Shown here in pieces: positions 59,247 through 64,000 of a stretch of 64,000 bases of DNA. This DNA comes from Theocolax elegans (taxonomy: Eukaryota; Arthropoda; Insecta; Hymenoptera; Cerocephalidae), in NCBI GenBank assembly GCA_026168455.1, contig CM047426.1:3899501-3963500 (forward strand). The letters run 5' to 3'. The translations under genes and the position numbers were made by a program. The notes below the pieces were generated by a model. That model ran no database searches, was not told where the DNA came from, and saw only the letters and a program-made list of their open reading frames with translations. How positions within the stretch are numbered: position 1 is the first letter of the stretch; every line of letters starts with the position of its first letter.

Positions 59247-60071
59247 TGCGACGTTACCAAATTTTTGGTTAAGTTAATTAACCGTTTCCCGGTGGAAACG
59301 CCGAAAATATTAACAAATAAAATAAACCCTGCACGGCCGACTCTCTCAGAGGAGATCCCGTCGAATTTACAGTGGACCGGTTTCCACTGTACTCTATAAT
59401 AATTTTTAGTTGGCGTAAATACACTTGTTTTCCCGCACAGAAAATTAATAAGCGGATTCCTTGCGGAATCCACTGTCACCACTACCACGAGAGAGATTCG
59501 TGAAACTTAATATTTATTAATAACGCGCGAAAAAAACCAACGTAACGCGACGTAATTAACAAATAAAACCCAATGAACCCAACGATAGAAAAGTAATCAC
59601 TCCCGAAACAACCACGTTTGACCAACAGTAAAGTAATAGATATATTAGACACCACAATAATAATTGAATCACTTACCAATTAAGTAGATTAATTCAAATA
59701 TTATATATACAAATAACAATCCAATATATCTAGTATATATCTATATATATCTATGAGTAATTATTGAACAATTCTCAATCTTTGATCCAATAAAAAGCTG
59801 CTCAAAATACTTTCCAAAATATATATAAATCCTCACAATGACTATCAATGATCGACTATATCAAAAATACACTGCTCTCTCTATCACTAAGGATACTCTA
59901 CTCTTCGACTCACGATGCTAGACTGCTCCCTTTCCGGAAACTACCCTCCGTAACCGAAAATTTAAATACTCTCTCCTTTTCGCACTTGTTGTCCCAGTTC
60001 CTTATCTCTCTCGTGTCACCTGCGGGAGATAAGTCATTATTCGACTTATCTCCATGTAATTACATGTCACA
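59247..60071 (-). repeat. 5' LTR of element 2 (provisional limits)
   Basis: The inner edge (..GTAACGTCGCA) is fixed by the primer site. The outer edge is tentatively TGTGACATG at 60,071, because GCGGGGGGGCACC, a polypurine-tract-like run, lies directly outside it. A TATTTAAATTT promoter-like word is at about 59,965. A larger LTR cannot be excluded. Confidence 0.45.
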
Positions 60072-61100
60072 GGTGCCCCCCCGCTACCGTATAGTCCTTA
60101 CTAATATCAAAATTGACAACTCATTTACATAAGTTATCATTGTCCCAACTATTACAGTAAATATACGTGTATTACGGAATTACTGTCATAATACTATTTT
60201 ATACAGTAATTCCATACACGACACATCGTCCTTACTATAGAACATTTAGTAATATCACCAAAATCTCATTGGCGCGAGATTTGAATTTCTTATTTACTTA
60301 TATATGTTATACACGTATAATATATATACCCGAACGATCCCCACTATACGTGTTCCGAAACTCCCTACTTATCGATACATATATCCCTACGTCGATAAAA
60401 GCGCGGACCGCCTAGTTACTATGCGCGCGCTTGAATCTCGATCGATTTAAGATGGACGCAACTGAGCTCGAACCGGCACGTAAACAACGTGCTTCGCGAC
60501 CGGTTCACCGCGTGCGCGCGATCCCCACCGGCGGGGACGACGATAACCGTTCCGCGGGTGTTGTGCGCGTGTAAAGTGTGTGCGCGTACGTATACTCGCG
60601 TGTATACGCCGTGCGCGAGGACGACAACGAGTTCTCCCCACCAACGCTCCACGAGGTACTACACACAGCGAGAAAGGTAATGTTTACATCATTGTTTATT
60701 GCATATTTGCAATAAACAATGATGCAAAACTCCCAATATAGGTAAGTATTGGTATAACCTTTTACCAAATCCCTCCGTTATCTTATTTTAACTTATCTTT
60801 CCCCAATAATTAATTCCTGATTTTCCTTATCCATTTTCCCCATTCAACACACAATATTTATATATTTTTCTTTTACAGATGCTGGTGTCTTGGAGTAGCA
60901 GATCACCCCGGGAACCCCGCCTCCTGCAGCAGAGAACCCCGGAGCAGCCGACCAACAACTCCTCGACGGCATCCCCAATACTGTTCCTGGATAACCTCCG
61001 AACCAGGTAAGCGTACTTCCAATTATAATATATCGATAATAATAACACCTACTAATATTTATTATTCCTTTTTAGGTGCCCCCAATGATGACACCATCAC
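60072..61100 (+). other. Unassigned segment with apparent spliced exons
   Basis: Between LTR 2 and the right repeat. On the plus strand it shows a GC-rich block (60,390-60,674) ending AAAG|GTAATG, a GC-rich block (60,880-61,006) between TTCTTTTACAG and CCAG|GTAAGC, and a third block starting after CCTTTTTTAG at 61,075. ATAAAAG at about 60,397 could be a TATA box. A short frame MDATELEPARKQ (from 60,452) and another starting MLVSWSSRSPRE (from 60,880) are possible, neither recognisable. It may be a small host or element transcript. Confidence 0.4.
60687..60724. repeat. Perfect 17-bp inverted repeat
   Basis: CATCATTGTTTATTGCA and its exact complement are separated by TATT. It lies in the putative intron just after the first donor site. 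Confidence 0.95.
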
Positions 61101-61218
61101 AGCATTTATTGGGTATTTTATGACACTTGGCCAATTTTTGGCTTAAAAAACGTTACATTTATGGTCAGATTTCTACTAGGGTATATGTATTAAAAAATAT
61201 TTGACATTGCCTCAGTAT

Positions 61219-62163
61219 ATCCCAGGTTTATTATCATACCAATTTTTACTTTAAATTTTCTTTCCGTGTAAAAATGTAGATGGCATCATAGTATAATGTT
61301 ATTTTGATACTTCTACTAGGGTATTGGTCATGTTACATTAACTAATCCAAATTATAAATAGTGCTTAAAATTATAATGGTAGAATCTTACGGTGATATTT
61401 CTATCAGGATGCTAGAATGTAATAGTAACTAAATTGAATACTACCCTAGTAAAATTTAACATTTGAAAGTTAAATAAAATTCTAATTTTGCTATTAATTA
61501 AGCATTTATTGGGTATTTTATGACACTTGGCCAATTTTTGGCTTAAAAAACGTTACATTTATGGTCAGATTTCTACTAGGGTATATGTATTAAAAAATAT
61601 TTGACATTGCCTCAGTATATCCCAGGTTTATTATCAAACCAATTATTACTTTAAATTTTCTTTCCGTGTAAAAATGTAGATGGCATCATATAGTAGAATG
61701 TTATTTTGATACTTCTACTAGGGTATTGGTCATGTTACATTAACTAAACCAAATTATAAATAGTGCTTAAAATTATAATGGTAGAATCTTACGGTGATAT
61801 TTCTATCAGGATGCTAGAATGTAATAGTAACTAAATTGAAAACTATCCCTAGTAAAATTTAACATTTGAAAGTTAAATAAAACTCTAATTTTGCCATTAA
61901 TTGGGCATTTATTGGGTATTTTATGACACTTGGCCAATTTTTGGCTTAAAAAACGTTACATTTATGGTCAGATTTCTACTAGGGTATATGTATTAAAAAA
62001 TATTTGACATTGCCTCAATAAAAAAATTTTAGTAAAATTTGTAACAGTCATAGCCACATCGTATAAATTAAGTTTAAAATGCGTGGACTAGAATTCGCTA
62101 CAATTTAATGATAAAGATTCTAATTGTTCAGTCATTTGGCTGTATGAAAAAATAGTAGAATTC
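61219..62163. repeat. Right 0.94-kb flanking repeat: two 400-bp units plus a tail
   Basis: The counterpart of 48,171-49,114, with unit starts at 61,219 and 61,619 and the same tail, here continuing past AGAATT into unique DNA. A partial unit (61,100-61,218) precedes it. Confidence 0.92.
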
Positions 62164-64000
62164 TATAGGAACAATATAATAGAGTAAAAAATATGTTATA
62201 CAGACTAAATTAAATGTAATGTAATCCGTCGTCAACGAAATGTTCAATATATACGCATTAACCAGAATTCCCGATTATTTTATGGTGAATGATTAATCAT
62301 TCAGGCATATTCTAACGAAATATCCAGCTTATGGCCGACGTAAGTTCATATGATCCGTTTAAATGTTTAAGCCATGATTTTGAGGTTAAAGGTATTTAAA
62401 ATAGTAAAATTTAATTATGAAAAAAATCTGTATTATTAAAAAATGATGAACAAGCATTTATAATTATTTAAACTAAAATCTCTTGAAAAGTTCTTCTATC
62501 GTTAAAATTATTTGTTATTAACAAATCACCATGAAATTTATCGAATTAGAAAATTTTTTGAAATTAATTATTCGTTATGTCATTAAACTTTTTCGATAAA
62601 TTTTTCTACGATAAATCACGGATATTAATGAGCAATTATTATATCTACCTAATAAATACAAAAAAAAAACAATTAATCACTAAATTTTCTATTTATTATC
62701 TATAATTATCAAAATTATGCATATGTAACAGTTGATAAAGGAATACACACACGTGCTCATTATAATTGCAATTATATTGAATTTAATTAAGTTAAATATA
62801 TTATATTCGATCGGACTAATATTACTATATAAAATCCAAATGGAATCCTATTTCCGAAGCAAATGCGCGTGACGTTTTTATTGAACAAACAAACCGATGC
62901 CATTGATTTCATCAATTATGTATATATATATTATTATTTTAGAAAGAGGGAGAAAGAGAAAATGATAATAAGTAATTCAATACATCTTACTTCTTTTAAT
63001 AAAACGTATATAATATGAAATATCATATTGAATTATGTCATCGGATATTTAAAGTTTTATGATGTCGTATATATATATATAGAAACTGTTTTTACCTTCC
63101 TTTTCTCTCTTTGTCTTTTAATATGGGTTTTGTTTCCATCAACGTTCAGATTTATGGCATAAAAGCTCAAAAGCTACAAAATTTCCATATTTTTACGAGT
63201 TTCGCCATTTTTAAACGGTAAAGTGATATCTTAATTTGGATTCCTAATTACTCTAGTGAAAATTCAACATTTGAAGGTTAAATAAAACTCTAATTTTGCC
63301 ATTTATTGGGCATTTATTTGGTATTTTATGACACTTGGCCATTTTTTGGCTTAAAAAACGTTACATTTATGATCAGATTTCTAAAAGGGTGATATCACTG
63401 ATAATTCCGAACCTTGTTATTTTTTTAATTAATTTATTTATCAATTATACATTAATTACTAATTATTACTTTTCTTGACTTTGATTGTTTTTCTAATATT
63501 TTAAATTAAATAAATAGTTCTCAATTAATCATTAATTATTAATTATTGCTTAAATTTATCACTATTCTAAAGATGATATTTAATGATCAAATACTGAATT
63601 ATTTATTAATTATTAATTATGTTTACTTTGATTAATTAATAAAAAAAAAATGAAATATTTTATTAATGCGAAACGAATACTTTAATAATATTTAAAACGT
63701 AATTATTTATTTAGAACTATGTAAATATTATTTATTATTCATTATTATTTTTCACATTTCGATATTTCGTACGCAATTAAAATATAAATGACAAAATGTT
63801 TTAATATTAACATATATATATGCGGGTATTATTAGTTCACCTAGGCCGAAGTACCACCAGAAATACCTTAAATTCAATCTGACTGCTCGGTCATTGAACA
63901 TCTATAAATATTCATGTATAACTTTATAACGCCCATATTATAATATACATGGACGTAAATAGATTTTTACAGTAAAATGAAAATAAGAAACAATCTATAA
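62164..64000. other. AT-rich stretch, no gene seen
   Basis: Apart from one MITE (63,251-63,389) I see only AT-rich DNA with TAATTATTAATT words in 63,410-63,660. Confidence 0.4.
63251..63389. mobile_element. CCCTAG-family MITE
   Basis: Ends CTCTAGTGAAAATTCAAC and TTTCTAAAAGGG (degenerate) with the family interior AACATTTGAAGGTTAAATAA. 139 bp, the same length as the MITE inside the 400-bp units. Confidence 0.75.

Overview
This is a 64-kb piece of an insect nuclear genome, very AT-rich and loaded with transposons. No bacterial features (operons, Shine-Dalgarno sites, CRISPR) are present. The one clear host gene, a split gene for a sugar-clade gustatory receptor, points to an insect. Its exon layout and the repeat content would fit a wasp or other hymenopteran, but that lineage call is an inference.

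Region 1 (0.4-9.2 kb): a complete sugar taste receptor gene on the minus strand. Ten coding exons can be chained with consistent splice phases into 451 codons ending in the family's C-terminal TYELVLVQF motif. Exons 5-7 occur twice (cassettes A and B). The four coding differences between the cassettes are all silent, and the splice phases allow only one cassette per mRNA. Between the cassettes sits a small tandem and inverted repeat that carries textbook type III hammerhead ribozymes. One of them is in the sense orientation of the receptor pre-mRNA. I consider this the most interesting part of the window. An older copy of the same ribozyme repeat lies at 26.1-26.4 kb.

Region 2 (9-45 kb): mostly non-coding AT-rich DNA with a museum of elements. 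It holds TTAA-flanked foldback MITEs (one nested in another), TA-flanked MITEs with CCCTAGTA ends, a Penelope-like remnant with a GIY-YIG fragment and a type I hammerhead, a Helitron-like 3' end, tRNA-derived SINEs, a 1.9-kb tandem duplication that looks partly like an assembly problem, and an internally deleted LINE with target-site duplication. Decayed tandem repeats and microsatellites fill much of the rest. Two short GC-richer segments (25.2 and 45.3 kb) may be exons of unidentified host genes.

Region 3 (45.6-47.3 kb): remnants of virus-like genes, namely a parvovirus-type phospholipase A2 domain and a packaging-type ATPase. The ATPase is split by a 0.93-kb foldback element and is clearly dead.

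Region 4 (48.2-62.2 kb): two different Gypsy-type LTR retrotransposons, both primed by a tRNA-Lys-type site, joined tail to tail inside their reverse transcriptase genes so that only their 5' halves remain. The chimaera and an adjacent segment with apparent spliced exons are bracketed by a 0.94-kb direct repeat built of 400-bp units. The remainder to 64 kb is AT-rich with one MITE.
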